Shown here one piece after another: positions 36,659 through 45,745 of a DNA stretch of 64,000 nt. The notes under the pieces are model-generated. The model was given only the letters and a program-made list of their open reading frames with translations, did no database searches and was not told the origin of the DNA. This stretch comes from a bacterium 1XD42-76 (GTDB lineage: Bacteria; Bacillota; Clostridia; Lachnospirales; Lachnospiraceae). Where the stretch lies: contig QZDW01000003.1 of assembly GCA_009917545.1 (NCBI GenBank), forward strand, positions 1 through 64,000. The letters run 5' to 3'. Both the position numbers and the translations under genes were made by a program. Numbering within the stretch: position 1 is the first letter of the stretch; each line of letters begins with the position of its first letter.

Positions 36659-37564
36659 ATGAGCATTTTAGTAGTTGGAAGTACCAACATGGATATCTCT
36701 GTGAGCGTACCATGCTTTCCGGTTAAGGGAGAGACGCGGATCGGCAGTGGAATCAGCTACCGGTACGGAGGGAAGGGCGCCAATCAGGCGTGTGCAGTGG
36801 GAAAGCTCGGAGGAGATGTGACATTTCTGACGTGCGTGGGCGATGACCGCCACGGGCATGAGATTATCGAATATCTGACACGGACGGGTGTAAGGACAGA
36901 CAAGGTCAAATACAGCAGGGAGCACAGTACAGGCACGGCTGTGATTAATGTTGACGCGAATGGGGATAATACCATCGTTGTAATTCAGGGAGCCAACGAG
37001 GCCTGCGATGTGGAGTATATCCGGGCCAATGAAACCTGCTTTGCGGCCTGTGATTATGTACTTCTTCAGATGGAGATTCCACTTGACGCGATTGAGGAAG
37101 CGATCCGTCTTGCCGCAAAGTATGGGAAGAAAATCATTTTGAATCCGGCGCCGGCAGATGACCGGCTGGACCGGAGCCTGTATCGCCTGATTACATATAT
37201 GACACCGAATGAAGGCGAGCTGAGGATTATGTCCGGAGCAGACAAAAGCTTGGAGGAAAATGCCAGAATGCTGATGCAGATGGGGGTTGAAAAGGTTTTA
37301 GTAACCCTGGGCGAAAATGGCGCAAGGTTATATGCCAATCCATTTGAGTCGATGAGTGTCCCGGCCTGTAAGGTGGACGCTGTTGATACAGTAGCGGCAG
37401 GAGACTGCTTTAATGGAGCGTTTGTACTCGCACTGGATAGCGGAGAGAGTGAGGAGGAGGCAATGAGATTTGCCAACCGCGCTTCCGCGCTTGCGGTCAC
37501 ACGCAGAGGGGCACAGGAGTCGATTCCGACCAGAAAAGAGCTGGAAGAAGCAAAGATATTTTAA
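36659..37564 (+). CDS. rbsK: Ribokinase
   Basis: PfkB-family kinase phosphorylating ribose to ribose-5-phosphate. It shows VVGSTNMDISVSVPCFP at the start, GGKGANQACAVGKLGGDV near residue 40, and the catalytic motif DTVAAGDCFNGAF near 245. It has 301 residues. Upstream in-frame ATG codons have no ribosome site; GATGAGGTG fits the ATG at 36659. It is the first gene of the operon, 12 bases before the BMP lipoprotein gene, and the natural consumer of ribose freed by the downstream nucleoside hydrolase. Confidence 0.93.
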   Translation: MSILVVGSTNMDISVSVPCFPVKGETRIGSGISYRYGGKGANQACAVGKLGGDVTFLTCVGDDRHGHEIIEYLTRTGVRTDKVKYSREHSTGTAVINVDANGDNTIVVIQGANEACDVEYIRANETCFAACDYVLLQMEIPLDAIEEAIRLAAKYGKKIILNPAPADDRLDRSLYRLITYMTPNEGELRIMSGADKSLEENARMLMQMGVEKVLVTLGENGARLYANPFESMSVPACKVDAVDTVAAGDCFNGAFVLALDSGESEEEAMRFANRASALAVTRRGAQESIPTRKELEEAKIF

Positions 37565-37576
37565 AGGAGGAACATT

Positions 37577-38743
37577 ATGAAGAAACATCAAAAGACATTA
37601 GCAGTACTCTTGACAGCAGCTATGCTGGTAAGCCTGACGGCCTGCAGCAGCGGCGGTAAGGACAGCACGACGGCGGCGGAAGCGGCAAAGACCGAGACGA
37701 GCGCGGCAGCCGGGACGCAAGCTAAGGCGGAGACCAAGGCAGAAGCGTCCCAGGAGCCGGTTGACATCGCGGTGATTGTACCGCAGAAGCGCGGGGATTT
37801 GGGATTCACGGATTCTATTTATAAGGGCGTAGAACAGGTCATGGCCGACTATGCAGACAGGGTAAATATTACGTTTACCGAGTGTGCCGGCGATTCATCA
37901 AAATTTGAATCAACCATCTACGATGTCTGCGACCAGGGACCGGATCTGATTATCACGCCGTCAGGCTCCGGATTCGCGGATTTGATTGCGACGAAAGCGG
38001 CTCATGACTATTCTGATATCAAGTTTGTCCTGGTGGACAACAGCGCGGCTTACGCCGGAATCACGACAGATAATGTTGCTGGTATGTCTTATAAGCAGAA
38101 TGAAGCGACCTTCCTTACAGGAGCGCTGGCGGCTCTGTTAAATGAGACCGGCATGATTGGATACGTGGCCGGAATGTCGAACGCTGTTATCAATGATTTT
38201 ACGGTCGGATATATCCAGGGAGCACAGTATATCAATCCGGATATCAAAATCCAGATCTCCTATATCGGCGACTTTGCAGATTCCGCGAAGGCTAAGGAGT
38301 TAGCTGCGACACAGATCGGCCTCGGTGCCGACGTAGTGGCCCAGGTTGCCGGTACAGCCGGACTTGGCGTCCTCGACGCTGCCAAGGAAGCCGGCGTATG
38401 GGGAATCGGTGTGGATGCCGACCAGGCAGCTGCCTACAAAGAGTCAAACCCGGAAATGTCCGCGATCATCGCCTCCAGCGCCATGAAAAACGGCGCATCC
38501 CTTCTGGTATCTATCGTAGACCGGTTTATCGGGGAGAACGACCTTCCGTGGGGTGGGATTGAATCCCAGGGCCTGGTGGAAGGTGCTGTGGAGATCGCGC
38601 CGATAGCAGACAATGTTCCCGATGAAGTGAAAAAGCAGATCAGTGAGCTTCAGGAGAAGGTCATAAAAGGAGAGATTGAAGTAAAGAGCGCATTCACGAT
38701 TTCGGAAGAGGAATTCAACGAATATGTGAACAGCTGTCAGTAA
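37577..38743 (+). CDS. BMP-family nucleoside-type solute-binding lipoprotein
   Basis: Signal peptide with lipobox LTACSSGG (Cys about 23), an Ala/Glu/Lys/Thr-rich linker to about residue 55, then a BMP/PnrA-like domain (IAVIVPQKRGDLGFTDSIYKG, GYVAGMSNAVINDFTVGYIQG, GVWGIGVDADQAAAYKE). BMP proteins such as PnrA, and NupN of the B. subtilis guanosine transporter NupNOPQ, bind purine nucleosides. The following genes supply the ATPase and two permeases, so this is the receptor of a complete importer. GGAGG precedes the ATG. Confidence 0.9.
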   Translation: MKKHQKTLAVLLTAAMLVSLTACSSGGKDSTTAAEAAKTETSAAAGTQAKAETKAEASQEPVDIAVIVPQKRGDLGFTDSIYKGVEQVMADYADRVNITFTECAGDSSKFESTIYDVCDQGPDLIITPSGSGFADLIATKAAHDYSDIKFVLVDNSAAYAGITTDNVAGMSYKQNEATFLTGALAALLNETGMIGYVAGMSNAVINDFTVGYIQGAQYINPDIKIQISYIGDFADSAKAKELAATQIGLGADVVAQVAGTAGLGVLDAAKEAGVWGIGVDADQAAAYKESNPEMSAIIASSAMKNGASLLVSIVDRFIGENDLPWGGIESQGLVEGAVEIAPIADNVPDEVKKQISELQEKVIKGEIEVKSAFTISEEEFNEYVNSCQ

Positions 38744-38845
38744 ATCTTCCTGCGCCCACAGGCAAAAAGGAATGATATCGTTTCGATGACTGCAGTACAG
38801 GGCGGCTGCGAAAAGCCGCTCTGTGCCAACAGAGAGGATGAATGG

Positions 38846-40402
38846 ATGAATGACAATGTGCTGCTGATGAATCAGATGACCAAGGTTTATCCGAATGGTT
38901 TCGTTGCGAATAAAGACGTAACCCTGTCGGTCAACCGCGGTGAGATTCATGCTTTGCTTGGCGAGAACGGGGCAGGAAAGACGACCCTGATGAAAATGCT
39001 GTTTGGGTTTGAGAAGCCGGAGGCCGGTCAGATCTTTATCGAGGGGAAAGAGGTAAAGATTAAAAATGCGCTGGAAGCGATTCATCTGGGCATAGGTATG
39101 GTTCATCAGCATTTTATGCTGGTGCCGTCCATGACGGTAACGGAAAACCTGATTCTGGGGGACATTCCCAAAGGGCCTCTGTTTACGATTGATTCCAGAA
39201 AGGCCGTAGAGACATGCATGGAACTGGGCCAGAAATATAACATGGTTCTGGAGCCGGAAAAGCGGGTGATGGATTTATCGGTTGGGGGCAAACAGAAGCT
39301 TGAGATCCTGAAGGCGCTTTTACACGGGGCCAGGATTCTGATTCTGGATGAGCCGACAGCCGTATTAACGCCGCAGGAGACAGGAGAGTTATTCGAGACG
39401 CTTAAAATGCTTGCCCGAGACGGACATACGATTATTTTCATTTCCCATAAACTGGACGAGGTAATCCAGATCTGCGACCGCTATACGATTTTAAGAAGAG
39501 GAAGAGTGACCGGGACCGGCTCCATAGAGAGCGAGACGCCTTCCAGCCTGTCAGCGATGATGGTGGGCCGCGAGATTGATCTGGACATGCATAAAAAGCC
39601 GATTACATTCAGGGAAAAGATCCTGGAGGTAAAGGATCTCGTCTATGTAAATGATTTCAACAAAAAAGCGGTCAATGGGATCAGCTTTTCAATCCGCGGC
39701 GGACAGATCATGGGGATTGCCGCAGTGGAGGGAAACGGGCAGAACGAGGTCGCTGAGATTATCACAGGATTAAAAAAGGCCACTGCAGGTCATGTCCTTC
39801 TGGTCGGTGAGGACATCACAGACCGGACGATCCGCGAACGGAGGGATTCCGGTGTCGCCTATATTCCGGAGGACCGGATGGTGGACGGCTGCTCCGCCTC
39901 TGCCTCCATTATCGACAATCTGGTGGCAGACCGTTTCTTTAAGCCGGAATTCTGTAAAAGCCTGTTTGTCAACCGGAAAGCGGCCGAAGAGGAGGCTGTG
40001 CGCCTGATTGAGGAATACAGCGTGGCCTGTATGGATAAGAGCAGCCCGGTCGGCTCCCTGTCCGGCGGCAATATCCAGAAGGTGATCGTTGCCAGGGAAT
40101 TTACGAGCGGCGCGAAACTCGTGGTGGCAAACCAGCCAACACGCGGAATTGACGTTGGCGCTGCGGAATATATCCGCCGCAGACTGGTGGATATCAGCCG
40201 TAAGGACGGAGTCGGAGTGCTCCTTGTTTCCGCTGATCTGGTTGAGCTTTTATCCGTCAGCGACAGTGTACTTGTGATGGTTGACGGGAAGATCAGCGCA
40301 TATTTTCCTGACGCATCCCAGGTCGATGAATACCGGATCGGGGAATATATGCTGGGAGTGAAACGACAGAGCGAGGAGGAGATTGGGGGTGCCGCATCAT
40401 GA
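38846..40402 (+). CDS. Nucleoside ABC transporter ATPase (double cassette)
   Basis: Two fused ATPase domains, as in NupO and sugar-type importers. The first has Walker A GENGAGKTT near residue 40 and Walker B ILILDEPTAVLTP near 165. The second has a degenerate Walker A (AAVEGNGQNE) near 290 and the signature LSGGNIQKVIVAREF near 405. An ATG 60 bases upstream is in frame, but GAGAGG is correctly placed for the ATG at 38846. It overlaps the permease gene by four bases (ATGA). Confidence 0.9.
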   Translation: MNDNVLLMNQMTKVYPNGFVANKDVTLSVNRGEIHALLGENGAGKTTLMKMLFGFEKPEAGQIFIEGKEVKIKNALEAIHLGIGMVHQHFMLVPSMTVTENLILGDIPKGPLFTIDSRKAVETCMELGQKYNMVLEPEKRVMDLSVGGKQKLEILKALLHGARILILDEPTAVLTPQETGELFETLKMLARDGHTIIFISHKLDEVIQICDRYTILRRGRVTGTGSIESETPSSLSAMMVGREIDLDMHKKPITFREKILEVKDLVYVNDFNKKAVNGISFSIRGGQIMGIAAVEGNGQNEVAEIITGLKKATAGHVLLVGEDITDRTIRERRDSGVAYIPEDRMVDGCSASASIIDNLVADRFFKPEFCKSLFVNRKAAEEEAVRLIEEYSVACMDKSSPVGSLSGGNIQKVIVAREFTSGAKLVVANQPTRGIDVGAAEYIRRRLVDISRKDGVGVLLVSADLVELLSVSDSVLVMVDGKISAYFPDASQVDEYRIGEYMLGVKRQSEEEIGGAAS

Positions 40403-41481
40403 GCTTTGCCGATACCATGCGAAAAAACATCATTAAATACTTTGAGGCAATCCGTGTTGCCTTTGCGGTCCTGCTGGCAATCGGCATGATTATGATCGTG
40501 ATCTTTTTTGTCAGCGACCAGCCGATGGATGTGCTGTACTGGCTGGTGATCGGGCCTGTTACCACGCTCAGACGGTTCGGTACGATTATCGAACTCCTGA
40601 TTCCGCTGGCCTTCTGCGGGCTCGGTATGTGTATGATGTTTCAGGTCAACCGCTTTAATTTAAGCTGTGACGGCGCGTTCTTTATCGCGGGAAGCGCGAC
40701 AGCGATTCTTGCGCTGTACCTGGATCTGCCTCCGGTGATTTTTCCGGCGCTCATCATCGCCGTTTCGGCGCTCGTCGGGGGCTGCGTCACCGTGATCCCG
40801 GCGTATATCAATGAAAAATATAAGGCTCACATCGTAGTTTCCAGCATCATGTTAAATTACGTGCTGCTTTATCTGGGAAGATTTCTTCTGATTCACTGGC
40901 TTAAGGACCCCACATTTTCTTATAACGGAACCCCGTTTTTTCCCGAACATGCACTTTTGACGCGTATCGTCAAGGGAACGAGGATCCATACGGGAATCTT
41001 TATTCTGGTCCTTGCCGTGATTCTCACGTGGCTTCTGGTCTATAAGACGAAAATCGGTTATAACATGCGTTATTCCGGGCAAAATGCGGAATTTGCGCGC
41101 TATGTTGGGATTGATACGAAAAAATATATCCTGTCGGCGCAGTTTATCGGCGGTATGCTGGCAGGAATGGGCGGCGCGATTGAATGTATGGGGATTTATC
41201 AGCAGCTCAACTGGGAGGTTCATCTGGGATACGGCTTCGACGGCATGCTGATCGCGATCATTGCGAAAAACAATCCCGCGGTGGTGCCGATTGTCGCGTT
41301 TATCATTTCCTACCTGAGAGCAGGAGGCGATCTGGTAAACAGAATGACAGATGTTCCGACAGAATTCGTATCAGTGATCCAGTCGCTGGTGGTGATCTTT
41401 ATCGCAGCCAGGGCCCTGCTTGCTCCGGTCAGGCATCGTCTGCTGATCCGGGACTCGATGGCAGAGAAAGGAGCGAACTGA
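40399..41481 (+). CDS. Nucleoside ABC transporter permease 1
   Basis: 360-residue membrane protein of the BPD_transp_2 (RbsC-like) family with about 8-10 hydrophobic segments; MIVIFFVSDQPMDVLYWLVI is an early one and GYGFDGMLIAIIAKNNP a conserved late motif. It resembles NupP of the guanosine importer. Its ATG overlaps the stop of the ATPase gene, and the next permease begins two bases after its stop, so expression is tightly coupled. Confidence 0.9.
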   Translation: MSFADTMRKNIIKYFEAIRVAFAVLLAIGMIMIVIFFVSDQPMDVLYWLVIGPVTTLRRFGTIIELLIPLAFCGLGMCMMFQVNRFNLSCDGAFFIAGSATAILALYLDLPPVIFPALIIAVSALVGGCVTVIPAYINEKYKAHIVVSSIMLNYVLLYLGRFLLIHWLKDPTFSYNGTPFFPEHALLTRIVKGTRIHTGIFILVLAVILTWLLVYKTKIGYNMRYSGQNAEFARYVGIDTKKYILSAQFIGGMLAGMGGAIECMGIYQQLNWEVHLGYGFDGMLIAIIAKNNPAVVPIVAFIISYLRAGGDLVNRMTDVPTEFVSVIQSLVVIFIAARALLAPVRHRLLIRDSMAEKGAN

Positions 41482-41483
41482 TT

Positions 41484-42428
41484 ATGTTTACGATGCGGTT
41501 TTTAGCCAGTTTACTGTTTTCGACGGTCCGTCTGTCCACACCGCTTATTTTTTCTTCGATGGGAGGCCTGATTACTCGTAAATCGGGTTCCAACAACATC
41601 GCCCTGGAAGGCACCATGTTGATTTCCGCCATGTCAGGCGCAGTGTGCAGCGCATATTCGCAGAGCCTTGTGGTCGGGCTTTTGGGCGCAGTCCTCAGCG
41701 GGCTTTTGATTTCGGTCTTTATGGGGTTCATGTCTTTAAAGATGCAGGCGGATATGACTCTGACGGGAATTTCTGTCAACCGCTTATCGGACGGCCTCAC
41801 GATTTTTATCATTTTCCTGTTGGTCGGGGATAAAGGCACGACCATTAAGCTCCCGTCTTTGACATTTCCGACTGTGAGTATCCCGGTGATCCGGGAGATT
41901 CCGTTTGTCGGCGACGTGCTTTCCGGGCATAACCTTTTAACATACTTTGCCTTTGCCGTCGTGCTCGGCGTGTGGTTCCTGATCTACAAGACGCCGCTGG
42001 GGCTTAAGATCCGTGCGGTGGGGGAGAGTGAAAAAGCGGCGGAATCCGTGGGAATCAATGTGATTGGCATCAAGATCCTGGCGTTTGCCCTGACCGGGGC
42101 GATCTGCTCTCTGGGCGGGGCGTATATGTCGATGGGGTATCTTTCCTGGTTCTCCGCGAGTATGATTGCGGGACGCGGCTTTATCGGTATGTCAGCCATG
42201 AACCTTTCTAATGCGCGTCCGTTCCGGACCATGTTTGTGGCGATTATGTTTGCCGGAGTGGATGCCTTGTCGATGACGCTTCAGACTCTGAATCTGCCGC
42301 CGGAACCGCTGCAGATGCTGCCATATCTTGTCACGATCATCGCTCTTGTTGTGGTTGCCAGACACGATATGAAGCAGGAGGAGCTCAAAAAGAAGGAACT
42401 GGCAATGGCGAAAAAGGAACCGGCATGA
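41484..42428 (+). CDS. Nucleoside ABC transporter permease 2
   Basis: 314-residue second permease of the same family (NupQ-like): TPLIFSSMGGLITRKSGSNN, ALEGTMLISAMSGAVCSAYS, and TPLGLKIRAVGESEKAAESVGI, which is the coupling-helix region. A longer frame extends back to 41184 inside the first permease gene, but AAAGGAG fits the ATG at 41484. The two permeases would form a heterodimeric channel. Confidence 0.9.
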   Translation: MFTMRFLASLLFSTVRLSTPLIFSSMGGLITRKSGSNNIALEGTMLISAMSGAVCSAYSQSLVVGLLGAVLSGLLISVFMGFMSLKMQADMTLTGISVNRLSDGLTIFIIFLLVGDKGTTIKLPSLTFPTVSIPVIREIPFVGDVLSGHNLLTYFAFAVVLGVWFLIYKTPLGLKIRAVGESEKAAESVGINVIGIKILAFALTGAICSLGGAYMSMGYLSWFSASMIAGRGFIGMSAMNLSNARPFRTMFVAIMFAGVDALSMTLQTLNLPPEPLQMLPYLVTIIALVVVARHDMKQEELKKKELAMAKKEPA

Positions 42429-42489
42429 TGTCGGTCAGAAAAGATCAGAAATCATTTTATGATTGCATTATTTTGAGGAGGAGACTAAA

Positions 42490-43500
42490 ATGGAAAAGTA
42501 CAAAGTAATTATGGATGTGGACACCGGTACGGATGATGCAGTGGCGCTTTTGATGGCGATGGGCTCAGAACAGATTGATCTTTTGGGCGTCTGCTCGGTA
42601 AACGGGAACCGTAATGTGGAGCTGACGACGGATAATACGCTGCGCGTGGTCGATTTCGTGGGAAAAGGCGATCAGGTAAAGGTCTATAAAGGATGTGCGC
42701 TTCCGTTAGTCTGTACCTTGAACCATGACAGAAGGCCGCTGATCCCTTACGGTGATAAATATTTTGACGGACAGGAGAACCACGGGAACCACCTGGATCT
42801 CCCGGAGACACAGTTAAAGCCGCAGGAGAAATGTGCCGTATCCTTTTATATTGATACCCTGATGGCTTCAGAAGGAGATATCACGATCATTGCCGTCGGC
42901 CCTCTGACCAATGTTGCCTGTGCGATGCGTGCCGAACCCCGTATCTGCCAGAAAATCAAGGAGATTATTATCATGGGCGCTGCCCTTACGGAGGGAAATT
43001 CCGGTCCCTCCCAGCGTGCGGAATTCAACTTCTGGGCGGATCCGGAAGCAGCAGAAATCGTGCTTCAGAGCGGATGTAAGTTGACGATCGTGCCGCTTGA
43101 TGTCACACACAAGACCTGTATCCATCTGGACGAGGCGGAGAAGTTCGAGGCTTCGGGTACAAAGGCGGGCTATGCGGCCGCAACCTTCATTAAGCGCAGG
43201 ATTAAAAACTATACGACCTGGAAGGATAACTGGCATATGGATGAGAACGGAGCGGCAGTCCATGACGCCTTATGTGTTGCCGGTTTGCTCGACCGTTCCG
43301 TATTTACGGAGATTCTCAACTGCAATATGAAGATGGACTTTAGCGGAGGAACCGCAGACGGCGTAAGCGTCGTGAACTTTAAACCGGTATCCCGGGACCT
43401 CGACGGTATTTTCCGGCCGGCTCCCAAGAATGTTGATCTGGTGATGAAAGCAGACCGTGAGAAATTTGCCCGGATCATGGGTGAACTGGTGATGAAATAA
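42490..43500 (+). CDS. Inosine-uridine-preferring nucleoside hydrolase
   Basis: Hydrolyses ribonucleosides to base plus ribose. The calcium-binding active-site motif DVDTGTDDAVALL is at residues 7-19, and GPLTNVACAM and the late HDALCVAGLLD motif are also present. 336 residues. GAGGAGGAG precedes the ATG; the longer upstream frame lacks a ribosome site. Placed after the importer, it would act on incoming nucleosides in the cytoplasm and deliver ribose to RbsK. Confidence 0.92.
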   Translation: MEKYKVIMDVDTGTDDAVALLMAMGSEQIDLLGVCSVNGNRNVELTTDNTLRVVDFVGKGDQVKVYKGCALPLVCTLNHDRRPLIPYGDKYFDGQENHGNHLDLPETQLKPQEKCAVSFYIDTLMASEGDITIIAVGPLTNVACAMRAEPRICQKIKEIIIMGAALTEGNSGPSQRAEFNFWADPEAAEIVLQSGCKLTIVPLDVTHKTCIHLDEAEKFEASGTKAGYAAATFIKRRIKNYTTWKDNWHMDENGAAVHDALCVAGLLDRSVFTEILNCNMKMDFSGGTADGVSVVNFKPVSRDLDGIFRPAPKNVDLVMKADREKFARIMGELVMK

Positions 43501-43541
43501 GGGAAAGCATAGCAGATACCGGAAAGGAATGATCTGATTTT

Positions 43542-44264
43542 ATGCATGCGATCATTGTATTTGTCTCGGCCGTTTTGGGCGGATTGACACAGACTGTCAC
43601 CGGGTTCGGAAGCGGCATCGTGATTATGCTGTTTCTGCCGTACATTATGCCGGTGATGCAGGCTTCGGGGCTCAACGTATTGATGACGATGATTCTGAAT
43701 GTCATGCTCATAGCAAAATATAAAAGCCATATCCGGATGAAGCTGGTACTTACCCCTGCGTTCATCAGCTTTGCAGTAAGCACTGTGTCCATCTATATCG
43801 GAAAAAACCTGGAACTGGGTGTAATGAAGATGATCTTCAGCCTGTTTTTGATTGCGCTGGCTCTGTATTTTATCTTTTTCTCTCAGAAAATCAGGCTGGA
43901 AGCCAATCTGCAGACCGTACTGGTCTGTGCGTCTCTCGCAGGGGCTGCCAACGGATTTTTCGGTATCGGAGGGCCGCCGATGGCGCTGTATTTTCTGGCG
44001 GTCACGAAAGAAAAAGAAGAATACATCGGAACGACGCAGACATACTTTCTTCTGACGAGTGTCTATACGACGATCATCCGCATCATGAGCGGTGTATTCG
44101 ACAGAGAGCTTTTACTTCTGGCACTTCCTGGTATCGCCGCAATTCTGATCGGCGAATGGATTGGTGGCAGAATTGTAGATAAGATATCGTATGACAAAAT
44201 GACGAAACTGATCTATTTCTTTTTGCTGGCATCCGGGGTCCTTACCTTGGTTCAGTCTCTGTAG
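43542..44264 (+). CDS. TauE/SafE-family membrane exporter
   Basis: 240 residues, mostly membrane. It carries the two inverted family motifs LTQTVTGFGSGIV near residue 15 and NGFFGIGGPPMALY near 140. Members export sulfonates, sulfite or other small anions. It is the last gene before a terminator. A role for it in nucleoside or base traffic is possible from position only. Confidence 0.85.
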   Translation: MHAIIVFVSAVLGGLTQTVTGFGSGIVIMLFLPYIMPVMQASGLNVLMTMILNVMLIAKYKSHIRMKLVLTPAFISFAVSTVSIYIGKNLELGVMKMIFSLFLIALALYFIFFSQKIRLEANLQTVLVCASLAGAANGFFGIGGPPMALYFLAVTKEKEEYIGTTQTYFLLTSVYTTIIRIMSGVFDRELLLLALPGIAAILIGEWIGGRIVDKISYDKMTKLIYFFLLASGVLTLVQSL

Positions 44265-44267
44265 ATG

Positions 44268-44316
44268 CAGGTGTTTTCAGTGGTTTGACAGACCGCTGGA
44301 GACACCTGTATTTTTG
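44268..44316 (+). terminator. Terminator of the nucleoside operon
   Basis: CAGGTGT (44268-44274) pairs with ACACCTG (44302-44308), with an inner CAGTGGT/ACCGCTG stem and a T-rich tail. Confidence 0.85.
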
Positions 44317-44395
44317 TATCAGTCTTTTGACGGCTTGGACATTCATCCTGTTGTCAGCGCTGCCTTTGCCGTCAGAGCAGTTCCTCTTTTTCCAG

Positions 44396-44424
44396 TTGAC
44401 AGCAGACAGGAAAGAAACTACAAT
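44396..44424 (+). promoter_or_regulatory. Promoter of the NifX/NifB-type gene
   Basis: TTGACA, 17 bases, TACAAT, with about 150 bases to the start codon. The gap contains no other gene. Confidence 0.7.
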
Positions 44425-44573
44425 ATTAAGGACATATGGCCGCTTTGGATTGGAGGTGGAAACCATCATTCATGCGATGGTTCGCCTGGGTACTGCAGAC
44501 GTGAAAGCTGCCGTCAGAGAAAAAAGGCGTGAAAACGTGTGAACATGTCTTAGAAAGGAAGGGAGAATCCGAT

Positions 44574-44981
44574 ATGAGAATTGCAGTAACGTATGAAAAT
44601 GGAGAGGTATTCCAGCATTTTGGACATACCGGACAGTTCAAGTTTTACGATGTAGAGGGAACGAAGATCATACGGGAACAGATCGCAGATACAAACGGCA
44701 GCGGTCACGGAGCTCTGGCCGGTTTCCTGTCTGCCAGTCAGGTCGATACCGTCATCTGCGGCGGCATTGGCGGAGGTGCACAGGCAGCGCTTTCGGAGGC
44801 AGGAATCCGGCTCTATGGCGGCGTGAGCGGCAGCGCGGACGCAGCAGTTGCGGCGCTGCTGGCAGGTACGCTGGGATACGACCCGGACGTACACTGCGAC
44901 CATCATGAGGGGGACCATCACTGCCATACCGGTTCCTGTGGAGAGGCTAAACATGGCTGCGCCGGTCATCCGGGCTGCTGA
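44574..44981 (+). CDS. NifX/NifB-type (dinitrogenase iron-molybdenum cofactor domain) protein with His/Cys tail
   Basis: 135 residues. Residues 1-100 form the Nif cofactor-binding fold (MRIAVTYENGEVFQHFGHTG, VDTVICGGIGGGAQAALSEAGIRLYGG). The last 35 are extraordinarily rich in His and Cys (CDHHEGDHHCHTGSCGEAKH, then GCAGHPGC), a likely metal-binding tail. No nitrogenase gene is present; such stand-alone proteins are common in anaerobes and are thought to carry iron or Fe-S intermediates. The start is ATG 44574 after GGAAGGGAG. The next gene overlaps by 29 bases. Confidence 0.85.
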   Translation: MRIAVTYENGEVFQHFGHTGQFKFYDVEGTKIIREQIADTNGSGHGALAGFLSASQVDTVICGGIGGGAQAALSEAGIRLYGGVSGSADAAVAALLAGTLGYDPDVHCDHHEGDHHCHTGSCGEAKHGCAGHPGC

Positions 44982-45606
44982 TTCCGGCAGCCGGGAGCTG
45001 TCTGAGGAGAAGAGACCAGGGGTTATCCTGCAGACAGAACGTTTGCTTTTGCGGGAAATGGAACAGACGGATTTAAAAGATCTGGCAGAGATTTTACAGG
45101 ATCCGCAAGTCATGTATGCCTATGAGCGTGATTTTTTGGATGCAGATGTACAGGAGTGGCTTGACAATCAGAAGCGGCGTTATGCGAGGTATGGCTTCGG
45201 CCTTTGGGCTGTCATAAGAAAGACGGACGGACAGATGATTGGACAGGCAGGCCTGACGATGCAGCCATTCGGAGACCGTGAAGTACTGGAGATCGGCTAT
45301 TTATTTAAGAAAGCCTGCTGGCATCAGGGCTATGCAGTGGAAGCGGCTGCAGGATGCAGGCAGTATGCTTTTGAGACACTTCACAGCATAAAGGTTCACT
45401 CAATCATCCGGACAAATAACGATGCTTCGATACGGGTTGCAGAGCGGATTGGCATGACGAGAGGCGAGACGTTTGTTAAGCATTATTATGGGAAGGATAT
45501 GCCGCATTATCTGTATACCATATATGCCGCGTCACAGGAACCTCCTTTGATACACGGCAGTACCCCGCCGGGGCATGATGCCCCTGTTAGGGAACCCGGA
45601 CAGTAG
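44953..45606 (+). CDS. GNAT-family N-acetyltransferase
   Basis: 217 residues with the RimJ/RimL-type acetyltransferase fold: LQTERLLLREMEQTDLKDLA near residue 27, EIGYLFKKACWHQGYAVEA (acetyl-CoA loop region) and NDASIRVAERIGM near 155. Start at ATG 44953 after GAGAGG, overlapping the preceding gene and so coupled to it. The C-terminal 20 residues (PPLIHGSTPPGHDAPVREPG) include a DNA hairpin (CCGGGGCATGATGCCCC) and are probably an added tail. Substrate unknown. Confidence 0.87.
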   Translation: MAAPVIRAADSGSRELSEEKRPGVILQTERLLLREMEQTDLKDLAEILQDPQVMYAYERDFLDADVQEWLDNQKRRYARYGFGLWAVIRKTDGQMIGQAGLTMQPFGDREVLEIGYLFKKACWHQGYAVEAAAGCRQYAFETLHSIKVHSIIRTNNDASIRVAERIGMTRGETFVKHYYGKDMPHYLYTIYAASQEPPLIHGSTPPGHDAPVREPGQ

Positions 45607-45647
45607 TGGTATATCTTTTGGGAATCGCATGATATACACGATAGGTA

Positions 45648-45677
45648 TTGGATATCTGATTTGGAAAATGATAGAAT
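45648..45677 (+). promoter_or_regulatory. Possible promoter of the aldo/keto reductase gene
   Basis: TTGGAT, 18 bases, TAGAAT in the 139-base gap after the acetyltransferase gene. Confidence 0.4.
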
Positions 45678-45745
45678 AATACCGGGGCGGGCCTTGGAAA
45701 GACAGGCTGTCAGCTTCCGGTATTTTATCTATGGAGGGATGTGTA

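Noticed and set aside
41184-41483. N-terminal extension of permease 2 (414-codon frame)
   Set aside because: It lies inside the first permease gene in another frame; the ATG at 41484 has its own ribosome site and gives the normal family length.
44285-44542. 85-codon ORF between the TauE-type gene and the NifX-type gene
   Set aside because: It begins within the terminator and spans a good promoter; no ribosome site.
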